Assembly (NCBI RefSeq): GCF_000152625.1
Contig: NZ_CH724156.1
Span: forward strand, 8,966 to 72,965
Length of the DNA stretch: 64,000 nt
Reading direction: 5' to 3'
Source: Roseovarius nubinhibens ISM
Lineage (GTDB): Bacteria; Pseudomonadota; Alphaproteobacteria; Rhodobacterales; Rhodobacteraceae
The notes below the pieces were generated by a model that was given only the letters and a program-made list of their open reading frames with translations, was not told the origin of the DNA and did not search any database. This document shows positions 56,182-64,000 of the stretch, one piece after another (positions within the stretch are counted from its first letter, which is position 1; the number at the start of each line of letters is the position of its first letter). The translations under genes and the position numbers were made by a program.

Positions 56182-56233
56182 TGGTAAAACTCCTGTTTGG
56201 GCGGCCGGCGCGGCCTGGGTCACGTCGCGAATC

Positions 56234-56248
56234 TGTTATAGTATAACA
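56234..56248. promoter_or_regulatory. Zur-type palindrome upstream of COG0523 GTPase
   Basis: TGTTATA-G-TATAACA is a perfect 15-bp palindrome, matching the AT-rich Zur box of alphaproteobacteria as I know it. It lies 53-67 nt upstream of the chosen GTPase ATG, in promoter position. Confidence 0.75.
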
Positions 56249-56361
56249 TCACAACTCGCAACCCAGTCCGCCCCCCGGACCGCACCCCGCCTGACCTGCC
56301 ACCAAAGGGTTAACGCCCAAGCCCCCTGGCCGCCGCCCGGCCCAAACCCGCACTGTCGTGA

Positions 56362-56390
56362 TACCGACGCAATACCGACGTGCTGCCGAC
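56362..56390 (+). promoter_or_regulatory. Second TACCGAC repeat element
   Basis: Two exact TACCGAC (56362-56368, 56373-56379) and one TGCCGAC (56384-56390) with an 11-bp period. The first spacer (GCAA) is the same as at the murD element, and similarity continues downstream (ATTTCG followed by GGCCCGGA with a small gap). It points toward the thioesterase gene. Confidence 0.6.
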
Positions 56391-56514
56391 GCCGCATTTC
56401 GCGGCCCGGACACAGGTTAACGACGATCCACAGCGCCAGCGGCCTTTCTCTTTGCAATCCGCCCCCCCACGCCCTATTTCCTGAGGGGAGCAGAGCAAAT
56501 GACAGCGGAATTCC

Positions 56515-57000
56515 ATGCCCGAGCCCAAGCCCTTCATGTCCACCTGGCACGAGATTGAACCGGGCTGGATCGACTATAACAACCACCTCAACATGGGCTA
56601 TTACACGGTGCTCTTCGACCGCGCCGCCGATGAGGTGTTCGAGCAATTCGGCTTCGGTCCCGACTATCTCAACCGGACCAATCACACGACGTTTTCGGGC
56701 GAATTTCACCTGCGCTACCTGCGCGAGGTCAAGCTCGGGGACAAGCTGAGGTCTTCCTTCTATCTCATTGATTATGATGAGAAACGCTTTCACACCTTCC
56801 AGGAGCTTTACCACGAGGACGGCTGGATTTCCGCCACTGGCGAAGGCCTGACCCTGCATGTCGATCTGACCGGCCCCAAGGTGGCGCCGATGCCCTCCGA
56901 CATCCTCGACCGCGTCTCTGCCATGCAGCGCGCCCATGCCGATCTGCCCCGCCCCGACGGCGTCGGCCGCCGCATCGGCATCCCCCGCAAATCCGCGTGA
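56515..57000 (+). CDS. Hotdog-fold thioesterase family protein
   Basis: A 161-aa acyl-CoA thioesterase of the 4HBT/YbgC type: GWIDYNNHLNMGYYTVLFDRAADEVF contains the active-site Asp and NH motif, followed by the typical FHLRYLREVKLGDKLRS strand. Substrate unknown; some relatives act on betainyl-CoA. It is downstream of the TACCGAC repeat and followed by a DUF4177 gene 32 nt away. Confidence 0.88.
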   Translation: MPEPKPFMSTWHEIEPGWIDYNNHLNMGYYTVLFDRAADEVFEQFGFGPDYLNRTNHTTFSGEFHLRYLREVKLGDKLRSSFYLIDYDEKRFHTFQELYHEDGWISATGEGLTLHVDLTGPKVAPMPSDILDRVSAMQRAHADLPRPDGVGRRIGIPRKSA

Positions 57001-57032
57001 TCCCACGCCGCCCAATTCAAAGGACGACGCCC

Positions 57033-57476
57033 ATGCACCGCTATGAATACAAGGTCATCCCGGCCCCCGGCAAAGGCCTCAAGGCCAAGGGCCTCAAATC
57101 CCCCGAGGCCCGCTTCGCCTATGCGCTCGAAACCGCCATGAACGAGCTTGGCGCCGAAGGCTGGACCTACCTCCGCGCCGACATCCTGCCCAGCGAAGAA
57201 CGCCAGGGCCTGACCTCTTCGCACACCGTCTACCGCCCGCTGCTGGTCTTCCAACGGCCGCTCGATCCCGGCGCCTCCGCGCCCGCGCCGCTGCCCATGG
57301 AAGAGGCGGACGCGCCCGCAGATGAGGCACAAGAAGAGACCAAGAAAGCCCCTGAAACCAGCGAGATACCCACCAAAGCTGACTCAGAACCTGAAGCAAA
57401 AAAACCCGACACCGCCGAGCCTCCCGCCGCGCCAGACACATCCGACCCGACGGAGACCCCGCGCAAATCCGACTAG
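57033..57476 (+). CDS. DUF4177-like protein with acidic tail
   Basis: A 147-aa protein: residues 1-80 match DUF4177 (YEYKVIPAPGKG...ELGAEGWTYLRADILP), and the last 60 residues are Pro/Glu/Thr/Lys-rich and probably disordered. Probably co-transcribed with the thioesterase. Its stop overlaps the stop of the convergent bolA gene by 4 nt. Function unknown. Confidence 0.75.
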   Translation: MHRYEYKVIPAPGKGLKAKGLKSPEARFAYALETAMNELGAEGWTYLRADILPSEERQGLTSSHTVYRPLLVFQRPLDPGASAPAPLPMEEADAPADEAQEETKKAPETSEIPTKADSEPEAKKPDTAEPPAAPDTSDPTETPRKSD

Positions 57477-57730
57477 GTATCGAGTTCCAGCGCCAGCGCG
57501 TGAATGCGCCCAAGAAGGTCCTTGCCCAGCGCCCCATGCACCGCCCGATGCCGGGCAATGCGGCTCAGCCCGTCGAAATCCGGGCTGCGCAGCCGCACTC
57601 GGAAATGGCTCTCGCCGCCCTCTTGATATCCGGCATGCCCCCGGTGACTTTCGCTCTCGTCGATGACCTCCAAATCGGTTATCTCAAAGCCCGATTCCAA
57701 CGCTCGGCGGATCTCTTCCGTTCTCGTCAT
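57473..57730 (-). CDS. BolA family protein
   Basis: An 85-aa BolA fold: residues about 20-60 include ESHRGHAGYQEGGESHFRVRL with the loop His that binds [2Fe-2S] with monothiol glutaredoxin, and the helix DGLSRIARHRAVHGAL. Related to iron regulation and cell shape. The ATG at 57730 is chosen. It is divergent from a J-domain gene, the usual arrangement in Rhodobacteraceae. Confidence 0.92.
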   Translation of the reverse strand: MTRTEEIRRALESGFEITDLEVIDESESHRGHAGYQEGGESHFRVRLRSPDFDGLSRIARHRAVHGALGKDLLGRIHALALELDT

Positions 57731-57804
57731 TTTTTCGCTCTGCCCTCTTCTCTTTACCGTCATTTAGCCTAAACTCTCCGCTCCGAGTCGAAAAGGGAAT
57801 GCCC

Positions 57805-58428
57805 ATGGCCAAATCCGATCCTTTCGGTTTCGACATGTCCGTGTCGTCCGCCAAGAAGAAAAACCCCCGCGGCCGCCGTGGCATGTCCGGCGCCTCCGAA
57901 ACCTCCGTGCGCATCTGCGATCACGAAGGCTGCAACGAGCCCGGCAAGTTCCGCGCCCCCAAGGCCCCTGATGTGCTGGATGATTTCTTCTGGTTCTGCA
58001 AGGACCATGTCCGCGAATACAATCTCAAATGGAACTTCTTCAACGGCACCACCGAGGCCGAGATGAACGCCCAGATGTCCAAGGACAAGGTCTGGGAACG
58101 CGAGACCCGCACCTTCACCGACCCCGAGGCCAAGGCCTGGGCGCGTCTGGGCATCGAAGACCCGCATCAGGTGCTCGGCGCCAATGCCACCCGCAACCCC
58201 GGCAAATCCGGCGGGGCACAGCGCCGTCTGCCGCCCACCGAACGCCGCGCCGTGGAAATTCTCGAGGCCGAGGACAGCTGGACCAAGGCCGACATCCGCA
58301 AGAGCTACAAAAAGCTCATCAAGGTGCTGCACCCGGATATGAACGGCGGTGACCGCAGCCAGGAAGAACAGCTGCAAGAGGTGGTCTGGGCCTGGGACCA
58401 GATCAAGCAAAGCCGGAACTTCAAGTGA
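57805..58428 (+). CDS. J-domain (DnaJ-like) protein
   Basis: A 207-aa protein with a C-terminal J domain: DIRKSYKKLIKVLHPDMNGGD contains the HPD motif that stimulates DnaK ATPase. The N-terminal part has a Cys/His pair (ICDHEGCNEPGKF...FWFCKDHVREYN), a possible zinc site. The ATG at 57805 has AGGGA 6 nt upstream. In relatives this gene often precedes cobS; here a stress cassette of about 2.6 kb lies between them. Confidence 0.9.
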   Translation: MAKSDPFGFDMSVSSAKKKNPRGRRGMSGASETSVRICDHEGCNEPGKFRAPKAPDVLDDFFWFCKDHVREYNLKWNFFNGTTEAEMNAQMSKDKVWERETRTFTDPEAKAWARLGIEDPHQVLGANATRNPGKSGGAQRRLPPTERRAVEILEAEDSWTKADIRKSYKKLIKVLHPDMNGGDRSQEEQLQEVVWAWDQIKQSRNFK

Positions 58429-58510
58429 AGTCCCGGCCCCAAGCCCTTCTTTTGGCTTAAAATATCCCGGGGAGTGTGAGGGGCTGGCCCCTCACGTCCC
58501 GCCTCTCCCA

Positions 58511-58990
58511 TCACGCGGCGCGAAAGACGAGGCTCACCCCGTTGAGACAATGGCGCGCGCCCGTGGGCTTTGGCCCGTCATCGAAAATATGGCCCAGATG
58601 GCTGCCGCAGCGGCGGCAATGGCATTCGGTGCGCAGCATGAAAAGCTTGCGGTCGCTCTTGGTGCCAATCGCCTCCGGCAGCGCCTGCCAGAAACTCGGC
58701 CAGCCGGTGCCGCTGTCATATTTATGGGCGCTGGAATAGAGCGGCAGATCGCAGCCCCGGCAATGATACACCCCATCGTCATAGAGCTTGTCGAGCGGCG
58801 AGGAGCCGGCCCGTTCGGTGCCCTCCTCGCGCATCACCGCATATTCCAGATCGCTGAGCATGGCGCGCCATTCGGCCTCGCTACGGGTGATCTCAAACCC
58901 GCCCTCGGCCCCCGTCGTCGCGGCCCGCGCCGCCCGCAGCGGCACCAAGGCCATCAGCCCCGCACCCAGCATCATTTCACGTCGTCGCAT
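58511..58990 (-). CDS. msrB: Tat-exported methionine-(R)-sulfoxide reductase MsrB
   Basis: A 159-aa MsrB with an N-terminal RRREMM twin-arginine signal (cleavage near ARA, residue about 23), so it should act in the periplasm. Zinc ligands Cys77, Cys80, Cys125 and Cys128 are present, and the catalytic Cys148 is in RHCLNGVSL. It repairs Met-R-O. It follows the fasciclin gene by 94 nt with a hairpin between them, and belongs to the sigma/anti-sigma cassette. Confidence 0.93.
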   Translation of the reverse strand: MRRREMMLGAGLMALVPLRAARAATTGAEGGFEITRSEAEWRAMLSDLEYAVMREEGTERAGSSPLDKLYDDGVYHCRGCDLPLYSSAHKYDSGTGWPSFWQALPEAIGTKSDRKLFMLRTECHCRRCGSHLGHIFDDGPKPTGARHCLNGVSLVFRAA

Positions 58991-59084
58991 CACCTGACCT
59001 CCCGATCCTCTTGCCCCCAATATGGGGTTTGCCGGGCCGTGGCGCAAACCACGACCCGGCCCGAAGCAGCTCAACCCTGGCCGA

Positions 59085-59639
59085 TTACATCTTCGGCAGG
59101 ATCACGCTATCGACCACATGGATCACGCCATTCGACTGATCGACATCGGCGATGGTGACATTGATCACCCGGCCGTTCTCGTCTTCGAGCATGATCTTGT
59201 CGCCATCATAGGTGGCGTTGAGCTCACAGCCGCCCAGCGTCGGCACCACATGCGAACCGCCATCATCGTCGATCATGCCTTTGATCGCCATCGACATGGC
59301 ATCGGCCCCGACCACATGGCAGGTCAGCACCTTGGTCAGCTGATCTTTCGCCTCGGGCTTGAGCAGCCCCTCGACCGTGCCTTCGGGCAGCGCCGCAAAG
59401 GCGTCATTGGTCGGCGCAAAGACGGTGAACGGGCCTTCGCCCTGCAGCGTCTCGACAAGGCCCGCGGCCTTGACGGCGGCGACGAGAGTGGTGTGATCGG
59501 CCGAGTTCACGGCGTTTTCGACGATGTTCTTGTCGGCATACATGGCGGCACCGCCGACCATCGGGTTTTCACCGGCAAAAGCGGTGCTGGCGGCAAGGCT
59601 GGCGCAAAGGGCGGCAAGGCTCAGGGTGGATTTCATCAT
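59085..59639 (-). CDS. Exported fasciclin-domain protein
   Basis: A 184-aa protein with a signal peptide (AASTAFA, cleavage about residue 23) and one fasciclin (FAS1) domain: FTVFAPTNDAFAALP and GVIHVVDSVILP are the H1 and H2 motifs. FAS1 proteins mediate adhesion or surface interactions. AGGAGAG lies upstream of the ATG at 59639. Linked to an RskA-like anti-sigma gene, 172 nt away past a terminator; the arrangement resembles mycobacterial MPT70/83 under SigK. Confidence 0.93.
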   Translation of the reverse strand: MMKSTLSLAALCASLAASTAFAGENPMVGGAAMYADKNIVENAVNSADHTTLVAAVKAAGLVETLQGEGPFTVFAPTNDAFAALPEGTVEGLLKPEAKDQLTKVLTCHVVGADAMSMAIKGMIDDDGGSHVVPTLGGCELNATYDGDKIMLEDENGRVINVTIADVDQSNGVIHVVDSVILPKM

Positions 59640-59728
59640 AGTGTCTCTCCTGTTCGATTGACCCGCCGGGACATCGCCCGTTCGGGAGCCGGGGCATCTT
59701 CTGCCCGGTCTGACCCAAGCCACGCAAA

Positions 59729-59757
59729 AGGCGCGGTGAGAGTTTCACCGCGCCCGA
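59729..59757 (-). terminator. Terminator after the sigma/anti-sigma genes
   Basis: GGCGCGGTGA and TCACCGCGCC form a perfect 10-bp stem with a 5-nt loop. On the minus strand it is followed by TTTTGCG. It lies between the anti-sigma stop and the fasciclin gene, so fasciclin expression needs its own promoter or read-through. Confidence 0.8.
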
Positions 59758-59811
59758 CATTTTTTTGAACTTTTCTCGAAAGCCCTTTCGGGTCAGAGGC
59801 TTGCGCCAGAC

Positions 59812-60495
59812 TTAAACTTCCGACACCTGCCCGATGGCCAGCACCGATCCGGTCGCCACACCACCCGGCGCACCGCCCGGCGGCTCATCCGTGATGGCAA
59901 ATGTCGCGCCGCGCAGCTTCTCGGCCAACTCGCCCGCGAGCGTGAACTCGGCCCGCCCGCCCCCGTCCATCACGCCAAGCGACACCGGCGCATTCTCACC
60001 CTCGATGAGCCACAGCTCCATCACCCGACCCTCAGGCACCTCGCCCGACCGGTGATCGAGGGTGAGCGCGCCGCGCCCTGCGTCATAGGACGCCGTGACC
60101 ACAAAGGCCCCCTCGCCGCCGACCATCTCGGCCACATAGGCCGGATCCCCCGGCCCCTGCGGGCCACGGTCCGCCCCGGCGAAATAGACAAGTGCGGCCA
60201 GCCCCGCCACAGCCACCCCGCCCCAGAGCCAGCGCAGCCCCGGACGCGCGCGCCGCTCCGCCCCAAAGAGCTCGGCCCGCAACGCCGTCTCGACCCGCGC
60301 CGGCGGCGCCACCGGCTCGAGCTCGTCACTGAGCTGCGCGAAATCCTCGGCCCAGCTCGCATAGAGCGCCCGCAACCCGGGCTCGCCCTGCAGGCGCGCC
60401 TCGAACGCCGCCGCCGCCTCGGACGACAACAATCCCAGCGCATATTCTGCGGCCAGGACCCGGTCGTCTTCCTCGTCTTGCGGCAGATCGCTCAT
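59812..60495 (-). CDS. RskA-like anti-sigma factor
   Basis: A 227-aa protein: an N-terminal anti-sigma domain (about 1-75; VLAAEYALGLLSSEAAAAFEARL) without the HxxxCxxC zinc motif, one TM helix (about 91-112) and a periplasmic RskA domain with EGRVMELWLIEGENAPVSLGV. The layout is that of anti-sigma-K. The ATG at 60495 overlaps the sigma factor stop by ATGA, so they are co-translated. Confidence 0.9.
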   Translation of the reverse strand: MSDLPQDEEDDRVLAAEYALGLLSSEAAAAFEARLQGEPGLRALYASWAEDFAQLSDELEPVAPPARVETALRAELFGAERRARPGLRWLWGGVAVAGLAALVYFAGADRGPQGPGDPAYVAEMVGGEGAFVVTASYDAGRGALTLDHRSGEVPEGRVMELWLIEGENAPVSLGVMDGGGRAEFTLAGELAEKLRGATFAITDEPPGGAPGGVATGSVLAIGQVSEV

Positions 60496-61040
60496 CGCGA
60501 CAGGCACTCCTTCAGTTTCAACAGGCTGCGCCGCAGCCAGGTCCGCATCGTGTTGAGCGGCACGTCAAACCGCCCGGCCAGATCATCATAGCTCTCGCCA
60601 TCGAGATAGGCCCGGCGCACCGCTTCGGCCCGGCTCGGCTCCAACTCGCCGAAACAGGCCATGATCACCCCCGTCTCCGACCCGGCAATCACCCGCGCTT
60701 CGGGCCCCGGCGTCGGATCGGCAAACACAATCCGCGTCACGTCGACGCTTTGCTCGGGCCTGCTCTGACGCCGCCGCAGCCGGTCGATGGCCGCATTCCG
60801 CGCCACCGTGATCAGCCAGGTCATCGGGCTGAGCCCGTTGCTCTGATAGCGGCCCGCGCCGCGCCAGATCTTGACGAAACTCTCCTGAAGCACCTCTTCC
60901 GCCTCGCCCCGATCTTTCAACACACGCAGGCACACGGCAAAAAGTTTCGCCGAGGTCAGCCGATAGAGCTCGCCAAAGGCCGTCCGGTCGGCCAATGCCA
61001 CCCGGCCAAGCAATCCCTCTATATGTGTATGATCGGTCAT
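60492..61040 (-). CDS. ECF-type RNA polymerase sigma factor (SigK/RpoE-like)
   Basis: A 182-aa sigma factor with region 2 (FGELYRLTSAKLFAVCLRVLKDRGEAEEVLQESFVKIWRG, SPMTWLITVARNAAIDRLRRR) and region 4 (EAVRRAYLDGESYDDLAGRFDVPLNTMRTWLRRSLLKL). It is translationally coupled to an RskA-like anti-sigma factor, so it should be released by a membrane or periplasmic signal. GAGGA precedes the ATG. It is divergent from cobS. No clear ECF promoter was identified by eye. Confidence 0.94.
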   Translation of the reverse strand: MTDHTHIEGLLGRVALADRTAFGELYRLTSAKLFAVCLRVLKDRGEAEEVLQESFVKIWRGAGRYQSNGLSPMTWLITVARNAAIDRLRRRQSRPEQSVDVTRIVFADPTPGPEARVIAGSETGVIMACFGELEPSRAEAVRRAYLDGESYDDLAGRFDVPLNTMRTWLRRSLLKLKECLSR

Positions 61041-61172
61041 CGCCCATCCTCGCTTCCCGGCACAAGCTAAACCACTGCGGGCAAAAGACCAGAAATTCTT
61101 CCCCTTGCCCTTGCCCGCTTTATATTGCACCAAATGGCCGAAAATGACGCCGCGTGATTGAAGGACGATGCA

Positions 61173-62159
61173 ATGGCTGACGGAACCATCGACATGAATG
61201 CCAAGCCCACCGAGGAGATTTCGGTCCGCGAGGTCTTTGGCATCGATACAAACATGGTGGTCAAAGGCTTTGCCGAACGCACCAACCGCGTGCCCGATCT
61301 CGACAGCACCTATAAATTCGATCCCGACACGACGCTGGCCATTCTCGCAGGCTTCTCGCACAACCGCCGGGTGATGGTGCAGGGCTATCACGGCACCGGC
61401 AAATCGACCCATATCGAACAGGTCGCGGCCCGTCTCAACTGGCCCGCCGTGCGCGTCAACCTCGACAGCCACATCTCGCGGATCGACCTCATCGGCAAGG
61501 ACGCGATCAAGCTGCGCGATGGCAAGCAGGTCACCGAATTCCACGAAGGCATCCTGCCCTGGGCGCTGCGCAACCCGGTCGCCATCGTCTTTGACGAATA
61601 TGACGCCGGCCGCGCCGATGTGATGTTCGTGATCCAGCGCGTTCTCGAACATGATGGCAAGCTGACGCTGCTCGACCAGAACGAGATCATCACGCCGAAC
61701 CCGAATTTCCGCCTCTTCGCCACCGCCAACACCGTCGGCCTCGGCGACACCACGGGCCTCTACCACGGCACCCAGCAGATCAACCAGGCGCAGATGGACC
61801 GGTGGAGCCTCGTGGCGACGCTCAACTACCTGAGCCATGATGCCGAGACCGCCATCGTGTTGGCCAAGAACCCGCTCTTCAACACCGCCGACGGCCGCCA
61901 GAAGGTGAGCCAGATGGTCACCGTCGCCGATCTCACCCGCACCGCCTTCATGAATGGCGAGCTGAGCACGGTGATGAGCCCCCGGACGGTGATCTCCTGG
62001 GCACAGAACACCCATATCTTCCGCGATGTGGGCTATGCGTTCCGCCTCACCTTCCTCAACAAATGCGACGAGCTCGAACGTCAGACCGTGGCCGAGTTCT
62101 ATCAGCGCTGCTTTGACGAGGAACTGCCCGAAAGCGCCGCAAGCACGAGCCTCGCATGA
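61173..62159 (+). CDS. cobS: Aerobic cobaltochelatase subunit CobS
   Basis: A 328-aa AAA+ ATPase: Walker [14 protein letters not shown], Walker B VFDEYDAG, and the N-terminal [13 protein letters not shown] shared by CobS. With CobT and CobN it inserts cobalt into hydrogenobyrinic acid diamide in aerobic B12 synthesis. The ATG at 61173 has GAAGGA 7 nt upstream. The stop overlaps the next small gene (ATGA). Confidence 0.96.
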   Translation: MADGTIDMNAKPTEEISVREVFGIDTNMVVKGFAERTNRVPDLDSTYKFDPDTTLAILAGFSHNRRVMVQGYHGTGKSTHIEQVAARLNWPAVRVNLDSHISRIDLIGKDAIKLRDGKQVTEFHEGILPWALRNPVAIVFDEYDAGRADVMFVIQRVLEHDGKLTLLDQNEIITPNPNFRLFATANTVGLGDTTGLYHGTQQINQAQMDRWSLVATLNYLSHDAETAIVLAKNPLFNTADGRQKVSQMVTVADLTRTAFMNGELSTVMSPRTVISWAQNTHIFRDVGYAFRLTFLNKCDELERQTVAEFYQRCFDEELPESAASTSLA

Positions 62160-62599
62160 GGGCGCTCCGCGTGATCCGTCGGGAGGCGCCCATCGTGGCG
62201 CCGCTCATGGCTGCGGTCTTTGCGCTGACGGCGGCCCTGCCCGCACAGGCGGAAAACCCGTTCATGCCCGGCGATTTCGCGGTGCCCTTTCGCAGCCTGA
62301 CCGGCGGCGAGATCGTCCATGACGAAACTGGCGGTGGCCGGATCACCGCGCGCGAAGGCGCCGAGGTGACCGATACCGTGCCCGAGGGCTATGAGGACAC
62401 CTGCTGGATCGTCCACAGCTCGGACGCGCATTCGGTCACCATGACGCTGCTCACCGGCACCTTCCGCCCCGCCTGGGAAGGCGGCAAGGCCTATGAGGAA
62501 TGGACCGACACCTGGCGTGTCGATGCGCTGGCCCCGTTTCCGACGGATATGGACGCCAAGGAATTCTCGCTGTTCCGGCAGGTTAAATCCTGCCTGTGA
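62156..62599 (+). CDS. Small secreted protein between cobS and cobT, unknown
   Basis: A 147-aa protein with a signal peptide (cleavage near AQAEN, about residue 35) and a small domain with two Cys residues ([12 protein letters not shown] and the terminal SCL). The start overlaps the cobS stop by ATGA, so it is co-translated with cobS, and cobT starts 67 nt after it. I do not recognise a family. It could be periplasmic; why it sits between two cytosolic chelatase subunits is unclear. Confidence 0.75.
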   Translation: MRALRVIRREAPIVAPLMAAVFALTAALPAQAENPFMPGDFAVPFRSLTGGEIVHDETGGGRITAREGAEVTDTVPEGYEDTCWIVHSSDAHSVTMTLLTGTFRPAWEGGKAYEEWTDTWRVDALAPFPTDMDAKEFSLFRQVKSCL

Positions 62600-62666
62600 G
62601 CACAGCCAGGGCGGCGCGGCCGCGCAGGGCTGAGACGACGGCACGACTTCGGGGGAAATTGACGAG

Positions 62667-64000
62667 ATGAAAAAACCGAACGACAACCCCGCCGATCCCT
62701 TTAAAAAGGCGCTGGCCGAGGCGACCAAGGTCATGGCCGATGACAGCGACCTGACGGTGACCTATTCGGTCGATCCGGCGGGCGTCTCGGGCGATGCCAT
62801 GCGCCTGCCCCAGGTCAGCCGCCGGATGACCCGCGACGAGGTGCTGATGGCGCGCGGCACCGCCGATGCGCTGGCCCTGCGGCACAAGTATCACGACGCC
62901 AAGACCCACGCCAAATACGCCCCTCCGGGCCAGATGGCGCGCGAGCTCTATGAGGCGATGGAAACCGCCCGCTGCGAGGCCGTCGGCGCCCGCGCCATGC
63001 CCGGCACCGCCTCCAATATCGACGTCAAGATCGAGGCCGAGGCCCGCCGTCAGGGCTTTGACCAGATCACCGAGGCCTCCGAGGCGCCGCTGCCCACCGC
63101 TGCGGGCTATCTCATCCGCCATCTGGCCACCGGGCGCGATCTGCCCCCCGGCGCCCAGAACGTGATGGAGCTGTGGCGCGGTTTCATCGAGGCCGAAGCC
63201 GGTGGCACGCTCGAAAACCTGCAAGACATGCTCGCCGATCAATCCGCCTTTGCCCGGTTTGCCCGCCAGATCATCGACGATCTCGGCTATGGCGATCAGC
63301 TCGGCGACGATCCCGACAGCGAGGATGAGGATCAGCAGGACGAGGCCGAGGAAAGCGCCGACGAAGAGCAAGATCCCGAGAGCCAGGGCGACGACGACAG
63401 CAGCCCCGAGGATGCCGACGCCGATCCCGAACAGCAGCAGGACGACACCCAGGACCAGTCGCAGGCGCAGGTCTCGATGGATGAAATGGCCGAGGACGAG
63501 GCCGGCGAAGAGACCGAGATGCCCGAGGGCGAAGCCCCGCTCGACCCGCCGCCGCCCCCCGCCAGCGAGGCCGACCCCGACTATACCGTCTACACCACCC
63601 GCTTTGACGAAGAGGTCCATGCCGAGGATCTCGCCGAACCGGCAGAACTCGAACGGCTGCGCGCCTATCTCGATCAACAGCTCGAACCGCTCAAAGGCGC
63701 GGTGAGCCGGCTCGCCAACAAGCTGCAACGCCGCCTGCAGGCGCAGCAGAGCCGCTCGTGGGAGTTCGACCGCGAAGAGGGTATTCTCGACGCGGGCCGC
63801 CTCGCCCGCGTGGTGGCGAACCCGACGACGCCGCTGAGCTTCAAGGTCGAGAAAGACACCGAATTCCGCGACACGGTGGTGACGCTGCTTCTTGATAACT
63901 CCGGCTCGATGCGTGGCCGGCCGATCTCTATCGCGGCGATCTGCGCCGATGTTCTGGCCCGCACCCTCGAACGTTGCGCGGTCAAGGTCGAGATCCTCGG
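62667..64000 (+). CDS. cobT: Aerobic cobaltochelatase subunit CobT (partial at window end)
   Basis: The first 444 codons of CobT, continuing past the window. The N-terminus [25 protein letters not shown] is typical. A long acidic low-complexity segment (about 205-310) is followed by the VWA domain with the MIDAS-type DNSGSMRG near residue 415, just before the cut. Partner of CobS in the cobalt chelatase. GAG precedes the ATG at 62667. Confidence 0.94.
   Translation, partial: MKKPNDNPADPFKKALAEATKVMADDSDLTVTYSVDPAGVSGDAMRLPQVSRRMTRDEVLMARGTADALALRHKYHDAKTHAKYAPPGQMARELYEAMETARCEAVGARAMPGTASNIDVKIEAEARRQGFDQITEASEAPLPTAAGYLIRHLATGRDLPPGAQNVMELWRGFIEAEAGGTLENLQDMLADQSAFARFARQIIDDLGYGDQLGDDPDSEDEDQQDEAEESADEEQDPESQGDDDSSPEDADADPEQQQDDTQDQSQAQVSMDEMAEDEAGEETEMPEGEAPLDPPPPPASEADPDYTVYTTRFDEEVHAEDLAEPAELERLRAYLDQQLEPLKGAVSRLANKLQRRLQAQQSRSWEFDREEGILDAGRLARVVANPTTPLSFKVEKDTEFRDTVVTLLLDNSGSMRGRPISIAAICADVLARTLERCAVKVEIL

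Noticed and set aside
58991..59084. Hairpin between fasciclin and msrB as a terminator
   Set aside because: The stem is good (GGGCCGGG...CCCGGC with GTGG/CCAC), but no T-run follows on the minus strand. It may only be an mRNA stabiliser.
1..64000. CRISPR arrays, insertion sequences, prophage or integrase genes
   Set aside because: None was seen. Repeats found are short regulatory-type elements, and gene content is ordinary chromosomal.

Overview
The window is about 64 kb of GC-rich bacterial chromosome. Protein families and gene order point to an alphaproteobacterium of the Rhodobacteraceae (Rhodobacter/roseobacter relatives). Support comes from RpoH with the QKKLFFNLR box, a fused PntA, MmcB, DUF6476/DUF6324/DUF6524/DUF2842 proteins, CobS/CobT, a DmdA-AcuI pair and a CtrA-type TTAA-N7-TTAA site. 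Genes are dense, often overlap by ATGA and show uniform codon use. I saw no insertion sequence, prophage, integrase or CRISPR array. DMSP demethylase suggests access to marine or saline DMSP, but this is inference.

Layout. 0-8 kb: DksA/TraR zinc-finger protein, lipoprotein hydrolase, rpoH (with an RpoH-like promoter and a strong terminator), rluD, tRNA-His, mmcB, a translationally coupled pair (membrane coiled-coil protein plus ClpP-like protein), and a probable 6S RNA. 8-20 kb (minus strand): mraZ-rsmH-ftsL-ftsI-murE-murF-mraY-murD, the first half of the division/cell-wall cluster, followed by ribB-ribH-nusB where ftsW-murG-murC would often be. 19.5-20.4 kb: a long non-coding leader upstream of mraZ with a helically phased TGGGA repeat array. 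20.4-25.3 kb: a minus-strand operon DUF2182-DUF1326-DinB-dmdA-acuI, divergent from a FadR/GntR-type regulator with a palindromic operator between them.

25-40 kb: folate salvage (5-FTHF cyclo-ligase), purA, a PAS-GGDEF protein with a CtrA box, an M20 amidohydrolase next to a peptide-type ABC transporter (fused double ATPase divergent from binding protein and two permeases), DUF3422, and two regulator/target pairs with visible twin operators (HxlR/flavodoxin-like, MarR/EamA exporter). 40-57 kb: pntAB, an HWE-type histidine kinase, MmcQ-like protein, a class I glutamine amidotransferase-like hydrolase, pepN, a lysozyme-like SLT protein, gatB, a trypsin-like protease, and a COG0523 GTPase behind a Zur-type palindrome.

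57-64 kb: BolA and a J-domain protein, then a minus-strand stress cassette (ECF sigma factor, RskA-like anti-sigma factor, fasciclin protein, Tat-exported MsrB), then cobS, a small secreted protein and the start of cobT, which runs off the window.

The most unusual observations are (i) the DUF2182/DUF1326/DinB genes built into the DMSP demethylation operon, (ii) the TGGGA array upstream of mraZ, (iii) a three-copy TACCGAC 11-bp-period element shared by the murD and thioesterase/COG0523 upstream regions, (iv) the ClpP-like/membrane coiled-coil pair, and (v) the sigma/anti-sigma/fasciclin/MsrB cassette, which parallels mycobacterial SigK-RskA-MPT70/83. Start sites were chosen by ribosome-binding site and family alignment from memory; no database search was run.
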